Positions 11,702 through 23,110 of a DNA stretch of 64,000 nucleotides are shown here, piece by piece (within the stretch, counting starts at the first letter, position 1; each line of letters opens with the position of its first letter). The notes under the pieces are model-generated. The model was not told the DNA's origin. It worked only from the letters and a program-made list of their open reading frames with translations, and did no database searches. The translations under genes and the position numbers were made by a program. This stretch comes from Heliopora coerulea (taxonomy: Eukaryota; Cnidaria; Anthozoa; Scleralcyonacea; Helioporidae), in the NCBI GenBank assembly GCA_030142905.1, contig JASJOG010000582.1:38805-102804 (forward strand), given 5' to 3'.

Positions 11702-11887
11702 TGTAATGTATTGAGTTTTATAACCGGAAGTGTTCTAGGGGCTTGTCAGTGGGCATGAGATTGTGGGAGATAAAAAGAAGGGGTCTTTCTCGTGTGTAAC
11801 ATGGCGTCGGTTTATATTAAAATTGTGTTCCATTTTAACCCAGTTGAATCCGTGTCTTAAATGCGACATCCTTGTTGAGTTATTACA
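11702..11887 (+). repeat. gypsy-1 3' LTR with polypurine tract
   Basis: It matches the 5' LTR with about ten differences. The purine run GAAGAAAGAAAGGAA at 11687-11701 directly abuts the LTR and is the expected plus-strand primer. GCCAT follows at 11888-11892. Confidence 0.92.
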
Positions 11888-12017
11888 GCCATCTTCCTCT
11901 TGATAAATAAACGCTTCTGGCATGAGTGAGAGTAACATTATGCCAGACCATCCACACAAGAATTGGTTAACTGAGAAGTTCAGCTAAAAGTTCTAATAAG
12001 TTAGTTTGCTTTCTTAG

Positions 12018-12403
12018 ATTGGGTTGCAACCACGAAAAAGAGGCTTTGGTAGCTTACAAAATCCAAATGCGGCTTTTACATCAAAATTTACTGGCCAGAT
12101 TTACATGTTGAATATAGTTGCTGTGGAAAAGGTGTAATGGAGGTGAAATAGCCACATTTGCCAAGGTCAAAAAAACTCCAAGCGATTGCAGATGAAGACA
12201 AACAATTTTGCCTTCAAAAGCATCAATCTGGCAAGCTTACTCTTGTACACAGTCATACTTATTATTATCAAGTTCAGCTTCAAATGGCTTCTTCAAGTAG
12301 CAAGTACTGTGATTTCCTAAACTGTAGACCAATTGAAGCCAAGAAAAAAAGGGAAGGGGCAGCTAAAAATAAGGGTGAAAAAATACAAATGAGAAAGTAT
12401 TAG
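12018..12403 (+). pseudogene. YqaJ-type exonuclease domain exon, downstream part
   Basis: A pyrimidine-rich tract and AG (12016-12017) precede GCNHEKEALVAY, the conserved block that follows the upstream exon in YqaJ-like proteins. After a frame change come CCGKGVMEVK (near 12120), then FCLQKHQSGKLTL and HTYYYQVQLQM (near 12210-12285) and KYCDF. These are the expected core motifs in the expected order. A TAG at about 12149 replaces the expected Cys codon, and the frame shift makes it non-functional. The gypsy-1 insertion lies in the intron between the two exons. Confidence 0.7.
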
Positions 12404-12524
12404 TTATGGTTTAACATTTTAAACCACTACTATAGTACTATATTTTAAGAAAAAAGAACTTAGTTACAACGCCCTTCACATACTACAAACAATGTGTATT
12501 TTTGGGGGTTGTTTATTTAATCTT

Positions 12525-14048
12525 TTGGAATAATAGGTTCAGCCAGATTTACAAGGGCACATGCAACATGAACAATTTTATCAAATGTCATTAAACCTGT
12601 TTCTTCATCTTTCTAAAGTAGGGGCAGCATAACAGGTCATTGCAACATAGAGTATTTTTGCCTTGTCTGTCCAATGAGCTTTTCAACATGGATACGAACA
12701 GAATAGAGGGACAAAGAATCTTCAATATTAAAGACTCTATCTGCTAATACTATATCTCCAGGAAGTAGCTGCTTCAAGAAACCAGCATTTTCAGTGATGT
12801 GTTTGTCACTAGTTTTTCCATCCCATCATTTTGATATAAATATTGTTACACCCTGGATGGCTATGCCACTTAGAAATTTTATTGTATTATGCGACTTGTA
12901 AGAAGAATAGGTTTGGGTTCTGGTTTCTTGATCACTTCATTTTTCAGTAAGAATCTCAAAGCAATCAAGGATCACAGCATATTAAGGAAATGATTCCCTA
13001 AAACAAATAGGCATACTTTGCTGCAATTGTTCCCTTTCAGGCCAAAACACTAGCAAAGAAACCAACTTCTTATACATAATCTATAATTAATCCCTAGAAC
13101 ATAATCCCTAGAACAAGACACAGTAGCAGGATGCACATCAAATCTGTATGCCAAATCTTGATTTGGCAAGTTTAGTTTCAACCTCATTAGTGTCAGCAAG
13201 ATTTGACGAAACTTTGAAAGTACTTTTTCTCCACTATGGTCTTCTTTGATTGACTCCAGTACAACATTGAAAACTTTGCAATTTGGGAAACCAGAGTAGA
13301 ATTTGACTTTTTCGTCATTAAAACTACTCAAGTCAAGCAAATGACTGTTTGAAAGTTTCTTCAGTTTATAGTTCTCTTGCTGTAACTGCAAAATCTGGTG
13401 TGTTATTTTAATATCTTTCATGGACTTATCTGTCTGCGCTTCTGTCCCAGTGCAGACGTTTGACTTGGTGTTTGGTTGGTAAAGAACATTTTTACTGGTA
13501 CTCACTTTTGGCCCAGAACTGGTAAGGTTGGTTTTCTCAGTAGTAATGGTGCATGATAATCTTAATAGAGCATCAACTGCATCAGATCTCTTTCGCTCTT
13601 CAGTTAGTCTCTTTTTCATCGCTTGCATTCCTTCAAATCTATGCAGCTTCGTTCCAAGTCTCCTTTTCACTGGCGAGGTAGTTTGATTGAAAGGTGAAGG
13701 CACCTGGTCCTGTGAAAGACAATTATCAGTCTTCTTGATGACATTACGCGTTTTGTTTTTATATTTAGCGGCAAACAACTTATAAAAACGTTTCAGATAT
13801 TTATATGTGATGAAAACGAGACATTCAATGAAAATTGTAGCTGATAAAAATCGAATCTTCAAATACGAACCAGATATAAAATGTACACTTCATATCCGAC
13901 TGTTAATTGTAGGTTTCCATTCTTCTCTTCGAATAGCAGTTACCCATGGAGCTTTTCTTTTGGGATCGCAAGGAAAGTGGTAAAATAACATTCCTGGCCC
14001 TTTTGTGATTGTTCTGTTACAACCAACCTCTACGCAGCTATGCTCCAT
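12525..14048 (-). pseudogene. THAP-domain Harbinger-like transposase (THAP + HTH + DDE_Tnp_4), degraded
   Basis: The ATG at 14048 opens a THAP zinc finger (CVEVGCN, FYHFPCDPKRKAPWV, SVHFISGS). The third zinc-binding Cys is replaced by TGA at 13890-13892. A 270-residue open stretch (13862-13050) carries a KRSDAVDALLRL helix. It then has the HTH preceding this DDE family (LTLMRLKLNLPNQDLAYRFD and VHPATVS near 13145). Further along the minus strand are [33 protein letters not shown] and [14 protein letters not shown] (12700-12880), then [16 protein letters not shown] and a C-terminal KIVHVACALVNLAEP. The stretch between the second and third catalytic residues is shortened, so the nuclease is incomplete. 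Confidence 0.8.
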
Positions 14049-14380
14049 AATTTACTTGTTTGGATAACTTAACAAACCGAGGAAGCTGAATAAATTACAC
14101 ATTCGAAGTTTTGCCAACCAAGATAGCGGCGACTGTAGATCAACCAGTGGTGTGACGTCAGCTTCAAGTGCTGAATAGGCATATATCCTTCGATTGTTGT
14201 TCACTTAAGTATGCCATGTAGGAATTCGGGTACTATTTGTTGTTGACTAAATGTTAGGTCCCGTTGAATAAAATCAATATTGTTTATTTAGGATTTTTAT
14301 TTCGAATGTACGTATAACCCCGACGTTGTTTACATAATTTAAACCCTGAAGTCAGTAAATGATTTAAGACTAGCGAACAA

Positions 14381-14497
14381 AATGGCTTTCCTGGTGTTTG
14401 CGGCTGGTTTAATTTTTGGAGGCCACCTTTTTAACTGGACAATTCCTGACGTGAGAAAGCAGTTCTCAAACTTAGGTCCATGCAATATGACCAACTG
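14381..14497 (+). CDS. Possible small hydrophobic protein or first exon, unrecognised
   Basis: A 38-codon ORF starts at ATG 14381 with a hydrophobic N-terminus (MAFLVFAAGLIFGGHLF) that could be a signal anchor. A donor-like AACTTAG|GTCCATG lies at about 14475. The 3' end runs into the 129-bp inverted-repeat arm. It may be chance or a first exon of a gene broken by the repeat insertion. Confidence 0.22.
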
Positions 14498-14613
14498 ATC
14501 ACGTTCTACAGCAGCGCTTCAACTTGACTATTTCTGATGAATATCTAGAAAGACGTAAGGAAACTAAAGCTGTTTCTTGCTTGCCTGAACATTAGCCAGG
14601 GGACTCCGTGTAA
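14485..14613 (+). repeat. 129-bp inverted repeat, left arm
   Basis: By eye this is an exact reverse complement of 16518-16646. It starts ATATGACCAACTGATC and ends GACTCCGTGTAA. It forms the first part of repeat copy B. Confidence 0.85.
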
Positions 14614-16440
14614 GCGACATTGCTCGTTGATGTTGAATAGATACCTATTTGCATGAATCCAGACTTTTGACGTTCAGGTGACCACGTGGCTGAGCTGCAC
14701 AATTCACAGGTACGTCTCGATCGAGAAGCTTTGAAAAGCATGTTTCGGCAACGGAATGATTAATTAATCTTCCTTGCAAGCCATTATTTTGAGCAATTTT
14801 CAAAAGTAGCTCACGACTTCATACTTCCCTGAGGGAGTCTTTTTTTGCCAAATATTATTATTTGATTTGCCGGTATTTAATGGCAAAATAGAATGTAACT
14901 TTTAGGGCAGTCAATTCTATGGGAGGGTATCTTTTGAATATTTTGCAGTTTTTAAGCGGATTGCGTTCTTGATAAGTTGCTTGACAAGTGGATAAAACAC
15001 ACAACGTCAAGAAAACTTCCAACGTGCAGGTCGTGAACATGTTTTGGATCCTCTTTCCGCTTTCCACAAAAAGAATTCACTGCCTCTTCTAAGATTGTTT
15101 TCCCTACCAAAATCCCTACGACTGGATTTATTTCTTGCTCGGAAATCATAATGCAAGACCAACAGTCACTAGGCAACTAGCTGCAAAGCTAATTGTTTTT
15201 GGTCACTAAACTATTCTTCGGCGAAAAACTTTTTCCGCTTCAAACCTTCCCACTTCTCAGGTGGCTTAAGGATAATTTCCTTTCCCATATTTGACTAGCA
15301 ACTGCTTTCATAAGGGTTTTAAAACCTGTCGGTAAAGTTTAAAGTCTTTTTCTTTCAATAAATGTACCGTCGAACCCCGGACTGTCGGACGTGATGGGTG
15401 TAGGGGGTGTATCACAAACCCCAATAGTTATTGGTGATGAAATTCAGATAAATTAGAGGCTGATTCAAATTAACATTCACGTAAACTGCAAAACAACTGA
15501 TTTTGTGACTAAACGTCAACGGAAGGAGAAACTGTGATCAAGTGTTTCACAAGGCAAAAGACAACTCCGTTGTCGGAAATCCGGAGATCGTTCCACAGTT
15601 GTTTGCAGTTTCAGACATTTAAAAAGTAGATGGTTTGTCATCCTCTGAGAAAAAGCAAAGAATTTTGAAGGGCAGGGGATGAAAGGATGAATCTAGGCAC
15701 CATCGAGACGATTTTTGATAATTGCAAGTGCAATGGATCAACATTACTTTGGTTAATGAGATCAGAAAGAACTGCCGCTAAATGGGTACACGTAAAACCT
15801 CCCACAAAAAAAGGCAGTGGTGGCGATCCCTCAAATCCCCTTTCAGTTGTGCCCTAGATAAATGGGAAATATTCTCAAATAAATAACAAATAATTTGGGA
15901 AGTCAGGTAAATGTTTGCTTGACAACCCCTTTCGTTGGTTTTCTTCGCTACGGCCCTGGCTCAACCTTTAGCGAAGTGCCTCTGAAATGGCTGAATGCTA
16001 CATTCAAAATTCGTAGGAGTTACGGATTTGTACGCTAAGTCTTTTTTTTTGTTTGTTTTACAAAGGTTTAACAGAAGAAAGGTTACGTCTATTACTTCCT
16101 TTTCTGGTTTTTCTTCCTTTAAAAGTTTTACCGGGTTTCGCATGTCGTATTTTGTTTTCTGTTTTGTATTTTACTGTTTTCGGTCGGCAATAAAAATGCA
16201 GAATTCGTTCATATGTTTTCTTTATTGATTTCATCGGCTTTGTCATGCGTTTCATCTTCGTTACGAAAGTCTCTTACCTCCGGATGAATAGTTAGTATAA
16301 ATCTTCACCATAGCACCTCTTAGATATTTGTAACCAATTTTAACGAAAAAAAAAACATGCATACAGGGCCGTTCTGAAGGGTTAGTCATTGTCCCTTCGC
16401 CATAGCATAGTGGTGATTAGACAAAAAATTTTCGCAGTGT
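14485..16440 (+). repeat. Interspersed repeat family, copy B
   Basis: It matches copy C (30940-32120) along most of its length: GACTATTTCT-like start, CACAGGTACGTCT near 14708, GGATTGCGTTC near 14958, and the 16150-16340 block ending CATAGCACCTCT. It overlaps copy A in its second half. About 500 bp (15400-15960) are not clearly shared and look like an insertion or divergent part. No conserved ORF. Confidence 0.6.
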
Positions 16441-16445
16441 CTATG

Positions 16446-16446
16446 T

Positions 16447-16488
<42 letters not shown>

Positions 16489-16517
16489 TAGATAGATAGA
16501 TAGATATAGATAGATAG
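16446..16517. repeat. (TA)n/(GATA)n microsatellite
   Basis: Alternating TA from about 16449 to 16486, then GATA units. It lies directly against the right arm of the 129-bp inverted repeat. Confidence 0.95.
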
Positions 16518-16646
16518 TTACACGGAGTCCCCTGGCTAATGTTCAGGCAAGCAAGAAACAGCTTTAGTTTCCTTACGTCTTTCTAGATATTCATCAGAAA
16601 TAGTCAAGTTGAAGCGCTGCTGTAGAACGTGATCAGTTGGTCATAT
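16518..16646 (-). repeat. 129-bp inverted repeat, right arm
   Basis: Perfect reverse complement of 14485-14613, separated by about 1.9 kb. Perfect identity implies a recent origin, while the rest of the family is clearly diverged. Confidence 0.85.
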
Positions 16647-16665
16647 ATATATACAAAACAGAGAG

Positions 16666-18415
16666 ATGCTGAAAACTCTTTGTGAAGCTGTCCTCTATTT
16701 GGCTAGACAAGAATTAGCGTTCAGGGGCCATGACGAATCAAGCACAAGTTTAAATAAGGGTAACTACAGAGAATTATTAGAATGCATGGCAAAGTTTGAT
16801 TCCGTTTTCGAGCGCCGTCTGCATGGAAGGCTGGCTGATTCAGAAAGACCAGATGCTGGAGGAGTTTTCACAGGTGTCTCAGCAGACGTCCAAAATGATC
16901 TGATTGAATGCATAGATTCAGTAATTCAAGATCAAATTGATCAAGAAATCAAAGATTGCACATTCTGTAGTATCCAGGTTGATGAAACAACAGATGTGTC
17001 AACAAAAGAGCAGCTTAGTGTAATCATTCGTTTGGATAGAAATGGTGAAGTTGTTGAAAGATTTTTAAAGTTTTTCAACGTAAGTGAAGATAGGACTGCA
17101 CCTGCAATACTTGCCATTGTGAAGGAGATCCTGGGCAAGTATGTGATGCTTTGAAAGAAAAGTTAGTGATGCAGACATATGATGGTGCAACTGTAATGGC
17201 TGGTCATATTACTGGTGTGCAGACTCTTGTTCGTCAGGATTACCCTTTTGCCTTTTTCTTCCACTGTGCAGCCCACAGATTAAACCTTGTCTTGTGGCAA
17301 TCTGCATCAAGAATTCCAGCCGTCAAAGTCTTTTTTGCCAATGTTACTGCCTTCAGTAATTTCACAAGTGTTAGCTCCAAAAGAAAGGCACTTTTAGTTC
17401 ACATGATATTGATATTCCAAGCCCTGGTGAAACAAGATGGTATTATCGATCTCAAACAATTTCTGTAATTTTTAATAAATATCAGGCCATAGTTGATCTT
17501 CTGGAGAAAATTTTGGAAAAACCTCAAAGCTGGGATGACACAAACTTAAGCCAGGCAAGTGGCTTACTTTAATACCTTAACAGCTTCATTTTCTGCTTTT
17601 TTATATGCTTGTTCAAAAAAATATTGGATCAGTCATTAGTATTATACAGTTTTCTCCAAAACAGATTAACTGATTTCTCTTTTGGAATTGGAAAAGTGCA
17701 AAATTTCATAAATTTCCTTTCTGAGATTCGCACAGATGAAGCCTTTGATGACTGCTTCAGTGTTACAGTGAGTATAGTTGGGCAACCATCTTCAAGATCT
17801 GACAGGAAGCATAACTACAAACAGCTATATTTTGAGATAATTGATACAATTATAACTATGTTGAATGACCGATTTGCTGATTGTTCCCCCTTTGAATTTC
17901 TTGACTTGATAAATCCTCAATTTTTCTCACACTGGCAAAATAATGTCCCTCATAATAAATTACAGCTCTTAACTGACAAATATGGACCACTCTTTGATAT
18001 CTCAACACTTGAAAGCCAACTGCTTTTCATTTACAAAGATCCTGATTTTCACAAAGAAAGCCCAGTGGAGCTCTTGCAGTATATATTTCATTTTAATTTA
18101 CACCCAACTGTCTCTGAGGTGGTTAAGCTTCTGAAGCTGAATGCTGTCCTTGCTGTTTCAAGTGCATCAGTGGAAAGATCCTTTTCTTGCCTGAGAAGAG
18201 TGAAAAGCTATCTTCGTGGTAAAATGAGTGAAGAACGCCTTGGTTCTTTATGCAGAATATCTATTCATAAAGACATATTGAAGGAAAAGGAGGACCAAAA
18301 TGAGCTTCACAACTTGATAACAGAAAAGTTCATTGCAAAACCAAGGAGACTTCATTTTCTCTATAAATACACATGTGGTCAACTTATATTCCGTTATTTC
18401 TCCAACTCTGATTAA
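16666..18415 (+). pseudogene. hAT-superfamily transposase (DUF4371/ZMYM-type), frameshifted
   Basis: The first part (16666-17154) has the IQVDETTDVSTKEQLSVIIR segment typical of DUF4371 hAT proteins. The second (17151-17468) continues with MQTYDGATVMAGH, then FFHCAAHRLNLVL. The third (17609-18415) ends with the hAT dimerisation motif SASVERSFSCLRRVKSYLRG and the MSEERLGSLCRISIH helix. Breaks fall near 17150, 17468 and 17570. The usual N-terminal zinc finger is absent, so the copy is 5' truncated and begins about 20 bp after the inverted-repeat arm. Confidence 0.87.
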
Positions 18416-18925
18416 ATAGACAAATTGCTGTATGAAGTGTCAGTTTCACCATGACATTTTCAAGTTTGTGAAGGACATCCTGTATCATCTGGGATATTGT
18501 GACATTTATGCATTCAGAAAGATAATTTTTGATATGGTGCATTATATGATGACTTTTTGCTGATTAAATAAACAACATGCTGTATGACATTTCAGCTTTC
18601 CCATGGTATTTTCATGTTTGTGATAAGCTTCCTGTATTATCTGGAATATTATGACATTTATGGATTCAGTCAGATCATTTTTAATATGGTACATTATTAT
18701 GATGAATTTTTTGCTGATTAAATAGACAAGTTGCTGTGTGAAGTGTCAGTTTCCCCATGACATGTTCAAGTTTGTGAAGGACTTCCTGTCTCATCTGGAA
18801 TATTATGACATTTATATATTTAGACAGATTATTTTTGATGTTGTTCAATATTATATGATGATCCTCCTGGTGATTAAATAGACAACTTGCAGTATTAAGT
18901 GTCAGAAATATTTATCCAATGATTC
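18410..18925 (+). repeat. About 153-bp tandem repeat, 3.3 copies
   Basis: Units begin with GATTAAATAGACAA at 18410, 18562, 18716 and 18872 (lengths 152, 154, 156, then partial). All share TGACATTTATG-type and GTGTCAGTTTC-type internal blocks. The first unit contains the stop codon of the hAT transposase, so the repeat is an expansion of that element's 3' UTR. Confidence 0.85.
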
Positions 18926-19399
18926 TGTTTCTCCATGCCATTTTCAAGCTATTCATTACTGTGATGACTTACTGCTGGTGAAGGATATGCTGAATGCCAT
19001 TTGTATATCTGCCTGTATGATGTGATCAACTTTGTGAAAAATCTTGACAAAGGGAAGAAAAGCCATTCACAGTGAGACTAAATGCAAAGAACAAACCCAC
19101 GAAGGATATGATCTGAACTCAGTGTAAACCAGCATTGAGGACCAATTCACTTACGTATTTTCGAAGCATAATCATGGTAAATATTTTACACTATCAGTAA
19201 GTCTCCATTTCAGTGTTTGGTTAAACAGTAATTTTGGCCTAGACTTGCTCATGGCCATCTATGTTAGATTCACTCACAGCTTTGTCAGTGCTCCATAAGC
19301 GTGGCAATAGGCTTTGACATAAGATAAAACAGCCCAAAATATGTTGTACTTTGCCTACTTTAAACAACATTTTGTGATGCTCAGAATGCATAAAAACTA

Positions 19400-19530
19400 T
19401 CCTCAAATGCGGGAAATGCAATCTCCGAGACTCCAAATTCCAAAATTTTCCGGGGGAGCATGCCCCGGACCCCCCAAGAGGGGTCTCGCGCCTTCAGCGC
19501 TCGCACAGACTCTGAAGTCGCAATAGCATG
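19400..19530 (+). repeat. hAT-type terminal/MITE fragment with CGGGGG...CCCC block
   Basis: The run AAATGCGGGAAATGC, CTCCGAGACTCC, TTTTCCGGGGGAGCATGCCC, then CTCGCGCCTTCAGCGCTCG is also present, diverged, at 35926-36050 and reversed at 57590-57700. It resembles subterminal sequence of animal hAT elements and MITEs. It may be the 3' end of the hAT copy upstream or a separate insertion. Confidence 0.5.
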
Positions 19531-19544
19531 ACCAGTCATTTATA

Positions 19545-22430
19545 GTCAGCTTCGCCATTGATGGTGAAACTCCAATCCAACTTGATGGTGGTAAAGAATG
19601 GCCTATTTTCTCAGCAACTTCCAAGTCTTTAGAAGAAATATTTATTCCTTTGAAGATAGAAACACAGTAATGTGCAATGGAACTGGATACCGGTGCTTCC
19701 TTGTCAGTTATATCAAAAGATTTGTATCGAGAAAAGTTTAAAGATATTCCAATGGAGACTACCGATGCAATCTTAAAGAAGTATACAGGGCAAGTCGTCC
19801 CGAAAGTGGGTCAGATCGACATAGAAGTGCAGTATGGCCATCAGCAGGAAAGATTACGCTCTGGTTGTAGTTCGTTGTAGAAGATCACCGTTATTCGGAA
19901 GAAGTTGGTTAGCAAAAATTCGGTTAATCTGGGAAAAAATAAAGCAATTGTCCCCCAATAATAGAATGGCAAGTTTGGTGTCGAAGTATTCCGATATGTT
20001 TGAAGATATGTTTTATACTATGAAAAGTATACACGTTAAATTAGAGGTGGTAGCTGATGCTAAACCCAAGTTTTTTAAGTCTCCTGCAGTGCCATATCCC
20101 TTAAAAGGTAAGATTAATGATTAACTAAAACGATTAGAGACACTGGGTATTCTAGAAAAGGTTAGTTATTCTACGTGGGCCGCCACCATTGTTCTAGTTT
20201 TAATGCCTGATGGGACGGTGAGAATTTGCGGGGATTATAAAGTTACAGTGAATAATGACCTTGAAGTTCACCAGTATCCATTACCGAAAAATGACGAGTT
20301 ATTTGCTAATTAAAATGGAGGTAAAAAGTTTTCCAAGTCGGATCTATCCCATGCCTATCAGCAGGTCCTACTGAACAACCAATCAAGAACCTGTGTGACC
20401 ATTAATACTCATCAAGGTCTGTATATGTATACTCGATTGCCTTTTGGGGTTGCGTCGGCTTCAGCTGTGTTCCAAGCAACTATGGATGAAGTTTTGGCAG
20501 GATTACAGGGTGTAGGGTGTATTTTGGATGACCTACTAATTACGGGAAAGGATGATGTGGAACATCTCCACAATCTTGAAGCCACACTACAACGATTACA
20601 TGAATATGGTATTAAGTTCAAGAGAGATGTGTGAGTTGATGCAATCATCTGGTGAGTATTTTGCCCTTATAGTAAATGCTTCTGGTATCCATCCATCACC
20701 TGCTAAGATAGAAGCAATTACCAAGGTCCCTGTTCCTCAGAACATTAAGCAGTTAAAGTCTTTTCTTGGATTGGAGAATTATTATAGAAAGTTTATTCCT
20801 AATAAGTCTAGCATCTGTTAACCCTTAAATCGTTTGTTGGGGAAAGGTGTGAAGTAGTCCTGGGAGTCCAGTTGCCAAAAGGCTTTTACAAGGTAGAAGA
20901 CCAAGCTGACTACGGCTACATATTGGTTCATTATGACCTCCAGAAACCTATAGTGTTGGCCACTAATACTTCTTCTTTGGGCGTTGGAGCGGTATTATCC
21001 CATGTTTATCCTAACGGAGAAGAGCGACCAATAGCATTTGCATCTCGATCATTGTCGACGGCTGAAAAGAATTATTCGCAGATTGAAGAAGGCCTTCCTG
21101 TAATTTTTGGTATCCAGAAATTTCATGAATATTTGTATGGACAGTGATTTAGATTGACTACAGATCATCAGCCACTAACAACTATTTTGGGCCCTAAAAC
21201 AGGAACGCCTGTTTTGGCCGCATCCAGATTGCAAAGGTGGGCTATTAAATGGTCAGCATATCACTATGATATTAAATATCGGTCTACTACACGAAATGAA
21301 AATGCTGATTGTTTATCTAGATTACCCCTTGAAGAAAGTGATGTTTCACAGAAGAGGTTAAGAGGTGAGGAGGAAATTTTCCGACTTAACTTCATGCAAA
21401 TAAATAAGTCGCCTGTTTCTGCTCGCCATATTAGACAGGCTACTCAGTATGATCCAATTTTATCACGAGTCAGCTACTTTTCGTTAAACGGGTGGCAAAA
21501 TGAGAAAGATTTGGTCCCCGAATTGTTGCCGTATTATTGTCTACAAACGAAATTCATATTGAAGAAGAATGTCTCTTGCGTGGAATCCGAGAAATTCCTG
21601 AAAAGTATAAAAGAGCTGTGCTTGAGATCTTGCACGAAAATCAAGTAATTGTTAGGATGAAATCCCTAGCCCGAATGCATGTATGGTCGCCAACATTGAA
21701 CATTGAACAACATGTTAAAGATTGCTATGATTGTCAATGCGCTACACCCTTACCTCCTTCGTCACCCTGGAATTCCTGGCAATGGCCAACTAGACCGTGG
21801 CAAAGGATTCATGTGGATTTTATTGGTCCTTTTATGAATCTAATGTTTCTGGTAGTGGTGGATGCTTATTCTAAGTGCCCAGAAGTCCTTAAAGTGTTTA
21901 CTACGACGGGAGCTTCAACTATTAATGCATTACGATTCCCCTTTTCTGCATATGGATTACGTGAGCAATTGGTATCTCATAATGGGCCGCAATTTACCTC
22001 CTACACATTCAAGTAATTTTTAAAAGTTAATGGAATTGCCAATATTCTATCGGCACCCTATAATCCAAATTCTAAAGGTGAAATTGAAAGAACATTTACA
22101 CTTTTTGAAGAAGCTATGAAATTGAAGAAAGCTGAGTTGGGTAATCTTAACCAAAGATGGCCGCATTCTTGTTGTCGTACCGTTCAACGCCTCATAGTAC
22201 CACGAAATGTACTCCTGCAGAGTTGTTCTTGAGCCGACAATTGCGAACCAGGTTAACCTTATTGCGTCCTGACCTACTCAACGTTATTCAGAAAAAAATA
22301 TGCAGTGATGCCATCTGCCAAACAACGTCTCATTGCTATAGGAGAACCGGTGCTGGTGCAAGATTATCGTAGTCGAAATGGCACATGGATTAGAGGAGTT
22401 GTCATAGAGAAATATGGACTCCAATCATTA
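19545..22430 (+). pseudogene. gypsy-2 protease-RT-RNase H-integrase, many frame breaks
   Basis: Protease active site is MELDTGAS (19677). RT shows KVSYSTWAATIVLV, a YPLPKNDELF block and VGCILDDLLITG (near 20515). RNase H shows NTSSLGVGAVLSHV and TTDHQPLTTILG (near 21160), followed by NENADCLSRLP. Integrase has the CYDC zinc pair (near 21725), catalytic HVDFIGPF and the Glu block NSKGEIERT (near 22070). The second catalytic Asp is replaced by His (VSHNGPQFTS, near 21972). Stops and shifts occur near 20124, 20310, 20634, 20820, 21147 and 22016. Confidence 0.83.
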
Positions 22431-22660
22431 TTAATATATAGTGGCTTCCACTTAGGTCGCACATATATACATCGAATTTGCACCTTAGCTCACCATCCGA
22501 ATCTCGGTGGCTCAGTGGTTAGAGCGTCAAACCGGTCATCAGAAGGTTGCTAGTTCGATCCCTGTCTGGGGCTCAGAAATCATTTTCTGAGTATCGAGCT
22601 TGAAGATCGTTCATCTACCTTAATATATCCAAGCTCTTACGTTTCTCAAACATCAAACAG
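22424..22660 (+). mobile_element. tRNA-derived SINE, copy 1
   Basis: The tRNA-like head (22499-22574) has an A box (GTGGCTCAGTGG) and a B box (AGTTCGATCCC). It is preceded by a TCGCACATATATA leader and followed by a TTCATCTACCTTAATATATC-type body that ends in CGTTTCTCAAACA. The same order occurs at 28813-28990 and 29400-29576. It splits gypsy-2, whose coding resumes as VGEHVWTRHVHQ near 22670. Confidence 0.8.
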
Positions 22661-23110
22661 ATTCAAGTTGGTGAACACGTATGGACGAGGCACGTTCATC
22701 AATGTGTCGACTTGATCAAAGTAAGGCTGAGGGAGATAACCGCGCTAAATAATTAACTACATCCGAAGTACCATTAATACCAAGAACAGACAATCCAGTA
22801 CCAAATTATCAAAGAACGGGAAAACTAGAAGAAAATAGTTCACCAGAGCCAACGCTATATAGGACAATGTTCCTAAGACAGTAGATGAAGTGTGAGATAG
22901 TACTTCACCAACCACCAGGAGTGATGAATTGCAAAAGGATCAAATATTAGAGCAAAAATATCCACTAAGAGTAAATACTAAACCAAAGCTTTGTGGTGAA
23001 CAATGTTAGTTTAAATGCTTCAAAACTTTGAATTAGTTAGCCTTATATTTCTAGTAGTCTTGAAAATTAGTAAAAAATACTTGTTTTCTTTTTTTCGTCG
23101 AAAGGGAGGG

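Larger units (their letters stand above)
7165..11887 (+). mobile_element. Ty3/gypsy LTR retrotransposon (gypsy-1), complete ends
   Basis: It is bounded by two direct LTRs of about 187 bp (7165-7351 and 11702-11887) that start TGTAATG and end ATTACA. It is flanked by the 5-bp duplication GCCAT (7160-7164 and 11888-11892). By eye the LTRs differ at about ten positions, near 95% identity. Internal order is gag, zinc knuckles, protease, RT, RNase H, integrase. A few frameshifts and stops (7871, about 9430, 9691-9700, about 9775, 10082) make it non-autonomous now. It lies between two exons of the YqaJ gene. Confidence 0.93.

Noticed and set aside
14530..14580. CTGATGA...GAAAC in the 129-bp inverted repeat as a hammerhead
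   Set aside because: The segment between CTGATGA and GGAAAC has no stem II, and the core is not kept in the homologous copy near 30970.
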